Source: an uncultured Atopobium sp.
Lineage (GTDB): Bacteria > Actinomycetota > Coriobacteriia > Coriobacteriales > Atopobiaceae
NCBI GenBank assembly: GCA_938041635.1
Contig: CALIAD010000072.1
Span: 1 to 17,107 of the forward strand
Length of the DNA stretch: 17,107 bases
Reading direction: 5' to 3'
The position numbers and the translations under genes were made by a program. Below are positions 7,064 to 14,855 of the stretch, in pieces. How positions within the stretch are numbered: the stretch's first letter is position 1; each line of letters starts with the position of its first letter. The notes beneath the pieces are model-generated. The model was not told where the DNA came from. It saw only the letters and a list, made by a program, of their open reading frames with translations, and ran no database searches.

Positions 7064-8620
7064 TTAGCGCTTCTCGGGCTTGAGCTGTGGGAAGAGAAGG
7101 ACGTCGCGGATAGAAGGCTGATCGCAGAAGAGCATCATCATGCGGTCGATGCCGTAGCCGATGCCGCCCGCTGGTGGCATACCGTACTCAAGTGCGCGGA
7201 TGAAGTCGTAATCGTACTCCATGGCCTCTTCGTCGCCCTGGCGCTTGGCCTCCATCTGGGCGGCAAAGCGCTCCTCCTGGTCAACAGGGTCGTTGAGCTC
7301 GGAGTATGCGTTTGCGTACTCGGCGCCGCAGATAATGAGCTCAAAGCGGTCGGTCAAGCGAGGGTCATCTGCCTTGCGCTTGGTGAGCGGAGAAACCTCT
7401 GCAGGATAATCGCAGACAAAGGTAGGGTTTACGATGCTCTTCTCGCCAAGCTCGTCGTAGATCTCAAACAGCAGCTTGCCGGCCTGCCACTCTGGGTTCC
7501 ACTCAATCTCATAGCGATCCAGGACTGCACGGAGTTTCTCGACAGGGGTGTCAATGGAGAGCTCCTCGCCGGTGACCTCGGACGCAATCTCTGCCAGGGA
7601 TGCGACGCGCCAGTTGCCGGAGAGGTCAACCTCGGTGCCCTGGTAGGTGATGACCTCGTGGCCCTCCTCGCAGCCGCAAGCCTTGCGGGCAATCTCCTGG
7701 AAGAGGTTCTGGGACAGCTCGCGCATGCCGGCCAGGTCAGAGTAGGCGGCGTACGCCTCCATGGAAGTAAACTCTGGGTTGTGCGTGAGGTCGGTGCCCT
7801 CGTTTCTGAACTGACGACCAAGCTCGTAGACGCGCTCAAGTCCGCCGACAAGCAGGCGCTTCAGCGGAAGCTCGGTTGCAATGCGCAGGTAGTTCTCGGT
7901 GTTCAGAGCGTTGTAGTGCGTAATGAATGGCTTTGCGTTTGCGCCGCCAAGAATCTCCTGGAGAACAGGGGTCTCAACCTCCATGTAGCCGTCCGCCTCC
8001 ATAAACTGGCGGATGATGGAGATGATCTGTGAGCGCTTGCGGAATACGTCGCGGATCTCAGGGTTCATGATCAGGTCAACGTAGCGCTGGCGATAACGAA
8101 CCTCGCGATCGGTGAGGCCGTGGAACTTTTCAGGCAGAGGACGCAACGACTTGGAGAGGACCTCCAGCGAGGTCACTGCCAGGGAAAGCTGGCCGCGGCG
8201 CGTACGCATGATAGCGCCGGTTGCGCCAATGATGTCGCCAAGGTCGAGAAGACCCAGGAGCTCCCAGTTCTTCTCGTCAAGGTCATTGATGCGGCAGAAG
8301 AGCTGAATCTGGCCGGTATAGTCCTCTACCACGACAAACGCGATCTTGCCCTGGTTGCGGATGGCGCGGACGCGGCCGGCCACGGAATAGACTTCCTCGC
8401 CAGTCTGGCCGTCCTCGAGGTCAGCGTAGCGCTCCTCCAGCTCAGCGACGTGAGCGGTGACGGTGGACTTGATTGGGTATGGGTCAACGCCGGCGTCAAG
8501 CAGTGCCTGGCGACGGGCTTTGCGCTGCGCGCGCTCGTCGTTGATGGAAGCCTCTGGGGTGGCCTCGGTTGCGTCGGCGGCAGACGAGCTACCAGCGATG
8601 TTGTTCTCTACTTCGGACAT
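7064..8620 (-). CDS. lysS: Lysyl-tRNA synthetase, class II
   Basis: LysRS charges tRNA-Lys with lysine using ATP. The start is placed at MSEVENN (518 residues) because GGAGG lies four bases upstream. The ATG-like start at 8659 lies inside the greA terminator and is rejected. After a disordered Ala/Ser/Thr/Glu-rich N-terminus comes an OB-fold anticodon-binding domain (about 77-165). The class II core follows: motif 1 around FMEADGYMEVETPVL (about 206-220), motif 2 FRNEGTDLTHNPEF (271-284) and motif 3 GGIGYGIDRMM (485-495). A cysteine pair, CGC, sits near 315-317 in an otherwise ordinary insert. It is the last gene of tatA-greA-lysS. Only 13 bases separate its ATG from the U-tract of the greA terminator, so it probably depends on read-through. 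Confidence 0.97.
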   Translation of the reverse strand: MSEVENNIAGSSSAADATEATPEASINDERAQRKARRQALLDAGVDPYPIKSTVTAHVAELEERYADLEDGQTGEEVYSVAGRVRAIRNQGKIAFVVVEDYTGQIQLFCRINDLDEKNWELLGLLDLGDIIGATGAIMRTRRGQLSLAVTSLEVLSKSLRPLPEKFHGLTDREVRYRQRYVDLIMNPEIRDVFRKRSQIISIIRQFMEADGYMEVETPVLQEILGGANAKPFITHYNALNTENYLRIATELPLKRLLVGGLERVYELGRQFRNEGTDLTHNPEFTSMEAYAAYSDLAGMRELSQNLFQEIARKACGCEEGHEVITYQGTEVDLSGNWRVASLAEIASEVTGEELSIDTPVEKLRAVLDRYEIEWNPEWQAGKLLFEIYDELGEKSIVNPTFVCDYPAEVSPLTKRKADDPRLTDRFELIICGAEYANAYSELNDPVDQEERFAAQMEAKRQGDEEAMEYDYDFIRALEYGMPPAGGIGYGIDRMMMLFCDQPSIRDVLLFPQLKPEKR

Positions 8621-8633
8621 GTATCCTCCACGT

Positions 8634-8665
8634 AAAAACGCCCCGCGCCAGACGGACACGGGGCG
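8634..8665 (-). terminator. Terminator/attenuator between greA and lysS
   Basis: Minus-strand stem CGCCCCG/CGGGGCG (7 bp) with a 13-base loop, followed by TTTTT. It lies 22 bases after the greA stop and directly before the lysS ribosome-binding site. It is either a true operon end or an attenuator that limits lysS. Confidence 0.85.
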
Positions 8666-8687
8666 ACCAAATATCTTTTGTGCCAGT

Positions 8688-9167
8688 CTAGCGAGTAATA
8701 GAGGTAATGGTGTACTTCTTCACCTTGCCGTTTGGCGTGGTGAACTCAACCTCGTCGCCCTTCTTGTGACCAATAAGAGCCTCACCAGCTGGGGACTCGT
8801 TAGAGATCTTGTGCTCAAGGGAGTTAGTCTCAGTAGTACCAACAATTACATACTTAGTTGTCTTGCCTTTTGCATCAGCAAGCTCGACGGTTGTACCAAT
8901 TGCAACGGTAACGTTGCGCTTGCTGCCGCCCTCGACAACCTTTGCGACGGAGAGAATCTGGCGAATCTCGTTGATGCGGGACTCGTTGTGAGACTGCTCT
9001 TCTTTTGCTGCGTCATACTCAGAATTCTCAGAAAGGTCACCAAAACCGCGAGCCTCTTTGATGCGCTCAACAATCTCGTCGTGTTTCTCGCCCTCACGAT
9101 AAGCCAGCTCATCGACAAGCTTCTGACGGCCTTCTGGGGTAAGTACAATCTCTTTAGTAGTGTCCAT
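8688..9167 (-). CDS. greA: Transcription elongation factor GreA
   Basis: GreA inserts its coiled-coil into the RNA polymerase secondary channel and stimulates cleavage of backtracked RNA. The 159-residue protein is of normal length. It has the N-terminal coiled coil with the tip motif ARGFGDLSENSEYDAAKEEQ at 39-58, where D44 and E47 match the catalytic acidic pair of the family. A C-terminal FKBP-like domain follows, containing GTTVELAD and the closing ESPAGEALIGHKKGDEVEF-like stretch. The Shine-Dalgarno is weak (GAAAGA). It lies 49 bases downstream of tatA on the same strand. A TATAGA in the gap could be a -10, but co-transcription with tatA is equally likely. Confidence 0.97.
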   Translation of the reverse strand: MDTTKEIVLTPEGRQKLVDELAYREGEKHDEIVERIKEARGFGDLSENSEYDAAKEEQSHNESRINEIRQILSVAKVVEGGSKRNVTVAIGTTVELADAKGKTTKYVIVGTTETNSLEHKISNESPAGEALIGHKKGDEVEFTTPNGKVKKYTITSITR

Positions 9168-9216
9168 CGTGTTCTTTCTGTTGATGGGTCAGTCGGTCTA
9201 TACGCGTGAGATGGGG

Positions 9217-9426
9217 CTACTCAGCCTTTTTGGACTCTTCGTCCTCAACAACCTCAGCCTCTGGCTCCTTGGCTTCTTCCTTGGTCTCAGACTCCATGCC
9301 CTCGCGAACGCTCTTGACGGTCTCGCCGACAGCCTTGCCGAGCTTTGGAAGGTTCTTAGGTCCAAAGATGACCATAACAACGCAAACAATAATCAGAAGC
9401 TCAGGAATACCAAGTCCTAAAATCAT
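9217..9426 (-). CDS. tatA: Twin-arginine translocase component TatA/E
   Basis: TatA oligomerises to form the translocation element of the Tat pathway for folded proteins. The start is placed at MILGLGIPEL (69 residues), with GGGGG five bases before the ATG. A longer frame back to 9513 would start inside the promoter and lacks support. Layout: a short N-terminus with P8-E9, a membrane helix (about 5-21), the FG hinge at 21-22 followed by PKNLPKLGKAVGE, an amphipathic helix (about 24-44), and a strongly acidic tail rich in Glu/Lys. No tatC is in the window. It is the first gene of a cluster with greA and lysS. A small single-helix TatB-like role cannot be excluded, but the tail is short as in TatA. 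Confidence 0.93.
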   Translation of the reverse strand: MILGLGIPELLIIVCVVMVIFGPKNLPKLGKAVGETVKSVREGMESETKEEAKEPEAEVVEDEESKKAE

Positions 9427-9484
9427 ATAAACCCCCAGAAAATCTTTTCCTGTAAAAGCGTTCAGAAAAAACGCCGTATCGGCT

Positions 9485-9513
9485 AGTATAACCGAGGGAA
9501 ACCTTACTAACAA
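9485..9513 (-). promoter_or_regulatory. Promoter of tatA (greA, lysS)
   Basis: On the minus strand, TTGTTA (9513-9508) and TATACT (9490-9485) have an ideal 17-base spacer, about 60 bases before the tatA ATG. The plus strand of the same stretch holds a -10-like TATAAC (9487-9492) and the AAGGA ribosome-binding site of the divergent gene, so the two control regions overlap. Confidence 0.7.
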
Positions 9514-9522
9514 GGAATTAAC

Positions 9523-10353
9523 ATGGTCTTACATGATTTTTGGACATTTTTTATCTGGTCGACCGTTGCGGGGCTTGCCATTATTGGCATTTACCAGCTA
9601 CTTCTGTTAATTCTGCGTGCTCGAGGCGTTTTTGTGACGCGCACAAAATTTGGTCTCACGATGATTTTTGACTCCGAAGACGCCGACGGTACGCCCATTA
9701 GGTTGCTCAACGTTAATGGCACGTTCCAGTCCGTGAGCTATATTGCGTCTAAGCTGCGCTTTGAGCTTTGCGTTCACTATCACCGCATGATGGCGCAGCT
9801 TATCCAGCAGGTGGCCCCAGAGGGTCGCATTGTGATCTTGGGCGGCGGAGGCTTCTCGCTGCCAAAGTACCTGGTCACGCACATGCGCGGCAGCGTTATC
9901 GAGGTGATTGAGATTGATCCAAAGATCGTCTCGCTTGCGCGCGAACATTTCTTTTTGGACGAAGCGCTGGCTGTGGCATCAAGTGAGCTGCGTGTTATCG
10001 AAGATGATGCCTGGAAGGTTCTGCAGAATGCAGATGCTGGCAGTATAGACGTGCTGGTAAACGAGGTATTTGCTGGGCGTAAATCGCTTGGACCTCTAGG
10101 AACAGCGACCGGCGCGCAGGTGGTTAAGGAAAAGCTTGCGTCTGGCGGAGTTTATCTTGCCGATGTTCGCTGTCCGCTAGAAGGTCGCGGATCTGCGCTA
10201 CTTCCCCAGGTTACAGGCGTGTTTGCGCACGAGTTTGTGCACGTTGCGTATGTGCCCGAGTGGCCCGATACTCCTAAAACCCCAGGTAACAATCTTCTAA
10301 TTGCAACCGATGCGGACATCGCACTACCCGAAGGCGCTGTTGTAGTGAAATAA
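9523..10353 (+). CDS. Membrane-anchored spermidine-synthase-like protein
   Basis: The 276-residue protein starts with one hydrophobic helix (about 8-31), then a cytosolic domain with the class I SAM-type fold of the spermidine synthase family. Glycine loop VILGGGGF is at 104-111, the acidic strand VIEIDP at 128-133 and EDDAWKVL at 160-167. Where true SpeE has its catalytic Asp after strand 4 (a VDSTDP-like motif), this protein reads DVLVNEVFAG (176-185), so aminopropyltransferase activity is doubtful. It may be a methyltransferase-like or non-catalytic relative. The start is supported by AAGGA before ATG. It is divergent from tatA. No clear terminator follows. Confidence 0.75.
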   Translation: MVLHDFWTFFIWSTVAGLAIIGIYQLLLLILRARGVFVTRTKFGLTMIFDSEDADGTPIRLLNVNGTFQSVSYIASKLRFELCVHYHRMMAQLIQQVAPEGRIVILGGGGFSLPKYLVTHMRGSVIEVIEIDPKIVSLAREHFFLDEALAVASSELRVIEDDAWKVLQNADAGSIDVLVNEVFAGRKSLGPLGTATGAQVVKEKLASGGVYLADVRCPLEGRGSALLPQVTGVFAHEFVHVAYVPEWPDTPKTPGNNLLIATDADIALPEGAVVVK

Positions 10354-10948
10354 CATCACTTTGAGGGCTGACCGCTATCCAGTTGACCGAGCAACATCCA
10401 ATCACCCAAAGAAATTGCATATTCCACCTTGTTTATACGGAATTTTGTATCAAGATTTCAACCCACAAAATCTGAACCCCTCTTTTGGGTAAAAAATCCG
10501 TTTAGTTGGAGGTCAAATCGCAATCACGGAAATTCCTGACTTGCGTTTGCGCAGGTGGCAAAAAGTGTCCAGATTTCACTATTTTTGTCCAACGAAAAAC
10601 CGCAGGTAAACGGCGTGCATAAAAATCAACCGCCGCTGCATATTCCAACTAAACGCATTTTTTACCACTTGCGCCCCAAGCGTTCAACAAAACCGCAGTT
10701 GGCTGCAATTTGTACCACCCCGGTGAGGTTTTGTTCTGCAATAGGTACGATCCCAGTGTTGTTTTGGCTCGCAATCTCAGGCCGTTTACCTTTACTGAGA
10801 AGTAAATTCCTCAATTTCCCAAGAAAACATAACGTGAAATGATTATTGTTATTTCTGAAAAGCTACGAGAGCGCCATTAATGCCGCACGCTTAAACGCGC
10901 TACGCATCAGTCAATGTACCTGGGAATACAATGCATTTGGGAGTTGCT
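10354..10948 (+). other. Gene-free region of about 600 bases with repeated modules
   Basis: No convincing coding sequence is present. The only open frame of note (10555-10842, GTG start) has no ribosome-binding site and no recognisable domain. The stretch is AT-richer than its neighbours. It holds a 22-base inverted repeat (10488-10509 and 10645-10666), a related AAAAA-containing module (10549-10568), a repeated TGCATATTCCA (10416-10426 and 10637-10647), and a perfect hairpin TTTACT-GAGA-AGTAAA (10791-10806). It must contain the promoter of the downstream malolactic enzyme gene, but I could not assign one with confidence. Confidence 0.6.
10488..10666. repeat. 22-base inverted repeat pair
   Basis: The plus-strand word at 10488-10509 (starting GGTAAAAAATCCG) is the reverse complement of 10645-10666 (starting CCAACTAAACGC) with a single mismatch. 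The arms are 135 bases apart. Flanking sequence, such as GCGCA(G/A)GTGG(C/T)AAAAA, is also related in inverted orientation. This suggests duplicated elements rather than one simple hairpin. Confidence 0.8.
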
Positions 10949-12583
10949 ATGAAGACAGGTTTTGAACTACTGAATGATCCGTTTTTGAACAAGGGAACCG
11001 CATTTACGCAGGAGGAGCGACAGAAATATGGCCTGGTAGGCCTTCTTCCTCCAAACATCCAGACCATCGAGGAGCAGGCAGAGCAGGCATACGTGCTTTT
11101 CCAGCAGTATCCTGACCTCGAGACAAAGCGTCACTATCTCATGAGGCTTTTCTCCGAGAACCGCACGCTGTTCTACAACCTGTTCTCCAAGCACGTTGAA
11201 GAGTTCATGCCTATCGTCTACGATCCAACTATCGCACCAGACATTGAGCAGTATTCTCAGCGCTATGTCGATCCACAGTATGCATGCTTCCTGTCAGTTG
11301 ATCATCCTGAGGACCTTGAAACCTCACTGAAGAACGCAGCCGCAGGTAGAGACATCGACCTGATTGTCGTCACCGATGCAGAAGCAATCCTGGGTATTGG
11401 CGACTGGGGCACCAACGGCGTCGAGATTTCCGTTGGCAAGCTCATGGTTTACACCGCCGCAGCTGGTGTTGACCCTAACCGCATTATGCCTGTTGTTATT
11501 GATGCTGGTACTAACCGCCAGGAACTTCTCGATGACCCACTATACCTGGGCGAACGCCACAAGCGTGTTGATGAAGATCGCTATAACGCATTCATTGACA
11601 ACTTTGTAACCACCGTCGAGAAACTCTTCCCTAACCTCTACCTGCACTTCGAGGACTTCGGCCGCTCGCACGCTGCAGCAATCCTAGACCGCTACAAGAA
11701 CACCTACCCTGTCTTCAACGACGACGTCGAGGGCACTGGCATTGTCACCCTCGCAGGCATCCTCGGTGGCCTCAACATTTCTGGCGAGAAACTCGTCGAC
11801 CAGGTATATCTCTGCTTTGGTGCAGGAACTGCTGGTTGCGGCATCGCTGATCGTGTGCTGCAGGAATTTGTGGACCAGGGAATGGATCGCGAAGAGGCCC
11901 GCAAGCGTTTCTACCTGGTAGATCGCCAAGGCCTGCTCTTCGACGACATGGACAACCTCACCCCACAGCAGAAGCCATTTGCTCGCAAGCGTTCTGAGTT
12001 TACAAACGCTGATGAGCTCACTAACCTGGCTGCCGTTGTAAAGACGGTCCACCCAACAATTATGGTTGGTACCTCTACTGTTCACGGAGCCTTCACCGAG
12101 GAAATCATTCGCGAAATGGCTGCTCATTGTGAGCGCCCCATGGTCTTCCCTCTGTCCAACCCAACTAAGCTTGCGGAGGCAACCGCCCAGGACCTGCTTA
12201 CCTGGACTGATGGTCGCGCACTTGTGGCCTGCGGCGTTCCATCCGATGACGTGGAGCTGAACGGTGTAACCTACCAGATTGGCCAGGCCAACAACGCTCT
12301 GATCTACCCTGGCCTTGGCCTGGGTGTTCTTGCATCAAAGGCTCGCCTGCTCACGGACCAGATGATTTCCCTGGCAGCTCACTCGCTTGGCGGAATCGTC
12401 GACACCACAAAGACTGGAGCTGCAATTCTTCCTCCAGTCTCCAAGATTACCGAGTTCTCCGAGCGTATTGCCGTCGGCGTTGCAGAGGAAGCAATCAAGC
12501 AGGGCTTGAACCGCGAGCCAATCGCCGATGCAAAAGAGGCAGTTGACGCCCTCAAGTGGTTCCCTGTCTACAAAGAGCTCTAA
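10949..12583 (+). CDS. mleA: Malolactic enzyme (malic-enzyme family)
   Basis: Malolactic enzyme decarboxylates L-malate to L-lactate with NAD and Mn as cofactors, which deacidifies the cytosol and, with malate uptake, helps build a proton gradient. The start at MKTGFELLNDPFLN (544 residues) follows GGGAG six bases upstream. An ATG 18 bases earlier is less well placed. Landmarks are LNDPFLNKGTAFT at the N-terminus, VVTDAEAILGIGDWGTNG, GKLMVYTAAAGVDP, the metal-site EDFGRSHAA and FNDDVEGTGIVTLAG, the Rossmann loop CFGAGTAGCG, PLSNPTKLAEAT, and GQANNALIYPGLG. The whole protein follows the lactic-acid-bacterial malolactic enzymes closely, more than MaeA-type malic enzymes, but sequence alone does not fully separate the two activities. 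No MleR regulator or malate permease is adjacent in the window. Confidence 0.88.
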   Translation: MKTGFELLNDPFLNKGTAFTQEERQKYGLVGLLPPNIQTIEEQAEQAYVLFQQYPDLETKRHYLMRLFSENRTLFYNLFSKHVEEFMPIVYDPTIAPDIEQYSQRYVDPQYACFLSVDHPEDLETSLKNAAAGRDIDLIVVTDAEAILGIGDWGTNGVEISVGKLMVYTAAAGVDPNRIMPVVIDAGTNRQELLDDPLYLGERHKRVDEDRYNAFIDNFVTTVEKLFPNLYLHFEDFGRSHAAAILDRYKNTYPVFNDDVEGTGIVTLAGILGGLNISGEKLVDQVYLCFGAGTAGCGIADRVLQEFVDQGMDREEARKRFYLVDRQGLLFDDMDNLTPQQKPFARKRSEFTNADELTNLAAVVKTVHPTIMVGTSTVHGAFTEEIIREMAAHCERPMVFPLSNPTKLAEATAQDLLTWTDGRALVACGVPSDDVELNGVTYQIGQANNALIYPGLGLGVLASKARLLTDQMISLAAHSLGGIVDTTKTGAAILPPVSKITEFSERIAVGVAEEAIKQGLNREPIADAKEAVDALKWFPVYKEL

Positions 12584-12689
12584 AACTCGGTGCGGGATTT
12601 TACCCGACGCGGAACTCCGCTACGTGCGAAACTTTGCCGGCGCGGAATTTGGCAAGAAGGTCAATTTAACAGCACTTTTACGCACAACA

Positions 12690-12727
12690 AAGCCTCTTCT
12701 CAATGGCGAGAAGAGGCTTCTTTCTTG
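12690..12727 (+). terminator. Terminator of the malolactic enzyme gene, possibly bidirectional
   Basis: A perfect 12-bp stem AAGCCTCTTCTC/GAGAAGAGGCTT with a six-base loop is followed on the plus strand by CTTTCTTG. It lies midway in the 209-base gap between two convergent genes. On the minus strand it is followed only by TGTTGTG, so it would end rihC less efficiently. Confidence 0.88.
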
Positions 12728-12792
12728 TGAGTTTTTGCAGCACCCTGCCCCGGCGCCACGTTGGTCCTGCGGTGCACTGACCTAGTAGAGCC

Positions 12793-13779
12793 TTAGTCTA
12801 GCAGCACACCTTCAACTGCAGAGGCAGAGCCGTCGAGGACGTTACACTTTTGGATCTGGTGAACAAACCAAGTACGGAATGCCTTTTGGTCGACGCCCAC
12901 GCATACGGTTGCATTGGGTTTCTCGCCAAGATATCCGGCCAGGTCAACAACGGTACAGCCGCTTGTCAGAGCGCCGTTGCACTCAACATCCACAAACACA
13001 TCTTTGGTCTCGAACATCTGAGGCGCCAGCAGGTAGGCCACGGCCGTTGGGTCGTACATGCTGAAGCCCTCCTCCTGGTAGTGGACGCGATAGTTGAGCA
13101 GCAGCTTAACCAGCATGTCGCCACTCTTGCCAGAGTTCTGGATGTTCTCAATGTCCTCAGGCATCACGCGAGCGGCATCGCCCACCTCAAGGCCAACCAT
13201 GGCCACGTGAACGCCGGATGCAAAGACAATCTTTGCCGCCTCAGGATCAACGCCCACGTTGAACTCGGACATGACGCCAAGATTTCCGCGGGTCAGGGCA
13301 CCGCCCATCATAACAATGCGGTCGATATGTTCCTTGACCTGTGGATATGCTTTCAGCAGCAGCGCAATATTGGTCAGAGGGCCAAGCGTCACCAGCGTGG
13401 TTTTCTCGCCAGCGGATGCGCCTTCCATAATGACGCGACGCTGTGCCTCAAGTGCGGTTTCTTCAAGAAGACAGTCCGGCTGAATGCCGTCGAACTCGTA
13501 GCCTCTCATGCCGGACGCACCGTGAACGTCGCTTGCGTCCATTGGTTTTCTGAGCAGCGGCTCAGCAGCACCGCGCGCAACAGGCACGTGTTGGTTCCAG
13601 AATTTGAGCAGCTTGAGGGTATTGTTGGTAACGTTCTCGATGCCAACATTTCCGCTGACGGTAGTGATAAGCTTGATATCCAGCGCCTTTGCGGCCAGGG
13701 CAAAACCCAGAGCAATGGCGTCGTCGATGCCAGGATCGGTGTCGATAATGACGCGCGTCTTAGTTGAAAGCGTTGTCAT
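12793..13779 (-). CDS. rihC: Ribonucleoside hydrolase, RihC-like
   Basis: Nucleoside hydrolases cut the N-glycosidic bond of ribonucleosides to free base and ribose. The 328-residue protein has the Ca-binding signature DTDPGIDDA (D13, D15, D19, D20), VHGASGM (85-91), VTLGPLTNIALLL (130-142), IVMMGGA, EFNVGVDPEAA (172-182) and YDPTAVAYLL (242-251). The VHGxSGMxGYxF pattern and overall layout recall E. coli RihC, which acts on purine and pyrimidine ribonucleosides. One oddity is that the catalytic His usual just before the late metal-binding Asp (HD in most family members) is Tyr here (Y242-D243). AGGAGA five bases upstream supports the start. It lies 81 bases downstream of rbsK, and the pair forms a nucleoside-to-ribose-5-phosphate salvage unit. 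Confidence 0.92.
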   Translation of the reverse strand: MTTLSTKTRVIIDTDPGIDDAIALGFALAAKALDIKLITTVSGNVGIENVTNNTLKLLKFWNQHVPVARGAAEPLLRKPMDASDVHGASGMRGYEFDGIQPDCLLEETALEAQRRVIMEGASAGEKTTLVTLGPLTNIALLLKAYPQVKEHIDRIVMMGGALTRGNLGVMSEFNVGVDPEAAKIVFASGVHVAMVGLEVGDAARVMPEDIENIQNSGKSGDMLVKLLLNYRVHYQEEGFSMYDPTAVAYLLAPQMFETKDVFVDVECNGALTSGCTVVDLAGYLGEKPNATVCVGVDQKAFRTWFVHQIQKCNVLDGSASAVEGVLLD

Positions 13780-13793
13780 AAGTCTCCTTTGTA

Positions 13794-13826
13794 CGTTTGA
13801 GCTGCGTGTGGACTGCGTTTGGACTG
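13794..13826. repeat. Three tandem 11-base repeats before rihC
   Basis: On the plus strand the units are CGTTTGAGCTG, CGTGTGGACTG and CGTTTGGACTG, head to tail, one DNA helical turn apart. They lie in the rbsK-rihC gap, directly upstream of the rihC ribosome-binding site. They could be a protein-binding array or a feature of the mRNA. Confidence 0.75.
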
Positions 13827-13860
13827 CGAGTTATGAAGCAACAATCACGGTAATTTTAAC

Positions 13861-14781
13861 CTAAAACTCAACTACCTGCTGATACGTTGGAATTGATTGC
13901 TGAGCGCCAACCTTAGTAGTAGCGAGCGCTGCGGCCTTCGCGGCTACGTCGAGCGCCTGCTTGATGTCGTGACCCTCCAGCTGTCCCGACGCCTGGAATG
14001 CGGCGAGTGTACCCATAAACGTGTCTCCTGCGCAGGTAGTGTCCACGGTGTCCACACGATAGCATTCCTGCTGATAGACGCCATGTGCATCGGCAGCAAT
14101 CGAGCCCTTGGACCCCAGCGTCAACACCACAGTTGCCACGCCGCTTTCAAGCACCTTCTGCACCGCAGCCTCGGGCTCTGCCAGCGGGCTAATCTTGCCC
14201 TCGCCGAACAGGTCCGCAAACTCAATCTCGTTCAGACAGAGCAAGTCCACGCTGGCGAGAAGACCGGTGGTCATGGTAGCTGATGGCGATGGGTTCACCA
14301 TCGTATAGAGCCCCAACTCATGCGCGTACCTGATAAGCTCAAACGAGGTCGACAACTCACACTCAAACTGCGTCAAGAACACGTCACCTGGCTCCGCAAT
14401 GCGATCAAGCACCGCTTTTACGTCGTCAACTGTGCGTGCGTGATTAGCGCCATGGTCCAGAATAATACGATTATCGCCGTCCACGCGCACTATCACGGCA
14501 ACGCCAGAGGAAACTCCAGACAGTTCTTCTACCTGCTCCGCATTGACGCCGTAGCCAATAAGCGACTGCTTGAGGTCCTGTCCAAATGAGTCAGTGCCAA
14601 CCGCACCAATCATGTGGACATCTGCACCCATTCGAGCTGCAGCAACAGCCTGATTAGCGCCTTTTCCACCTGGGCTGGTGACAAGATTTTTGCCGCCAAT
14701 AGTCTCGCCCTGCTGAGGCATCTTGTCTGCCTCGATGGAGACGTCCATGTTCAGGCTTCCAAATACGATTACTTTGCCCAT
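13861..14781 (-). CDS. rbsK: Ribokinase
   Basis: Ribokinase (PfkB family) phosphorylates ribose to ribose 5-phosphate. The start at MGKVIVFGSLNMDV (306 residues) is supported by AAGGAGC six bases upstream. The open frame continues upstream to 15000 but without family similarity. Motifs are NMDV (11-14), GGKGANQA (38-45, PfkB signature 1), NPSPS near 163-167, LNEIE (183-187), TLGSKGS (221-227) and DTTCAGDTF (247-255, signature 2) with the catalytic base D253. The residue before AGD is Cys, where most ribokinases have Gly. It is the first gene of rbsK-rihC. No ribose transporter or RbsD is in the window, so the likely ribose source is RihC. Confidence 0.94.
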   Translation of the reverse strand: MGKVIVFGSLNMDVSIEADKMPQQGETIGGKNLVTSPGGKGANQAVAAARMGADVHMIGAVGTDSFGQDLKQSLIGYGVNAEQVEELSGVSSGVAVIVRVDGDNRIILDHGANHARTVDDVKAVLDRIAEPGDVFLTQFECELSTSFELIRYAHELGLYTMVNPSPSATMTTGLLASVDLLCLNEIEFADLFGEGKISPLAEPEAAVQKVLESGVATVVLTLGSKGSIAADAHGVYQQECYRVDTVDTTCAGDTFMGTLAAFQASGQLEGHDIKQALDVAAKAAALATTKVGAQQSIPTYQQVVEF

Positions 14782-14855
14782 AAGATGCTCCTTCTTAGCA
14801 AGAGTGCAGCAGTTTGGCGTTTTGTCGTTCTGCTTGTCGTTTCTTCTCTGCGGTA

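Noticed and set aside
6857..8032. Plus-strand frame (391 codons) opposite lysS
   Set aside because: It is a shadow of lysS. The translation is low-complexity Leu/Val/Ala without any family pattern.
10555..10842. 95-codon frame in the gap before the malolactic enzyme gene
   Set aside because: GTG start without Shine-Dalgarno, composition unlike the real genes, and overlap with the inverted repeats.
12584..12660. Several small GC-rich inverted repeats after the malolactic enzyme gene (CGGG-attttA-CCCG and GCGG-aact-CCGC)
   Set aside because: The stems are only four base pairs and have no T-tract. The stronger hairpin at 12690-12719 is the credible terminator.
12850..13767. Plus-strand frame (305 codons) opposite rihC
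   Set aside because: It is antisense to a well-supported gene, with no start signal or recognisable motif.
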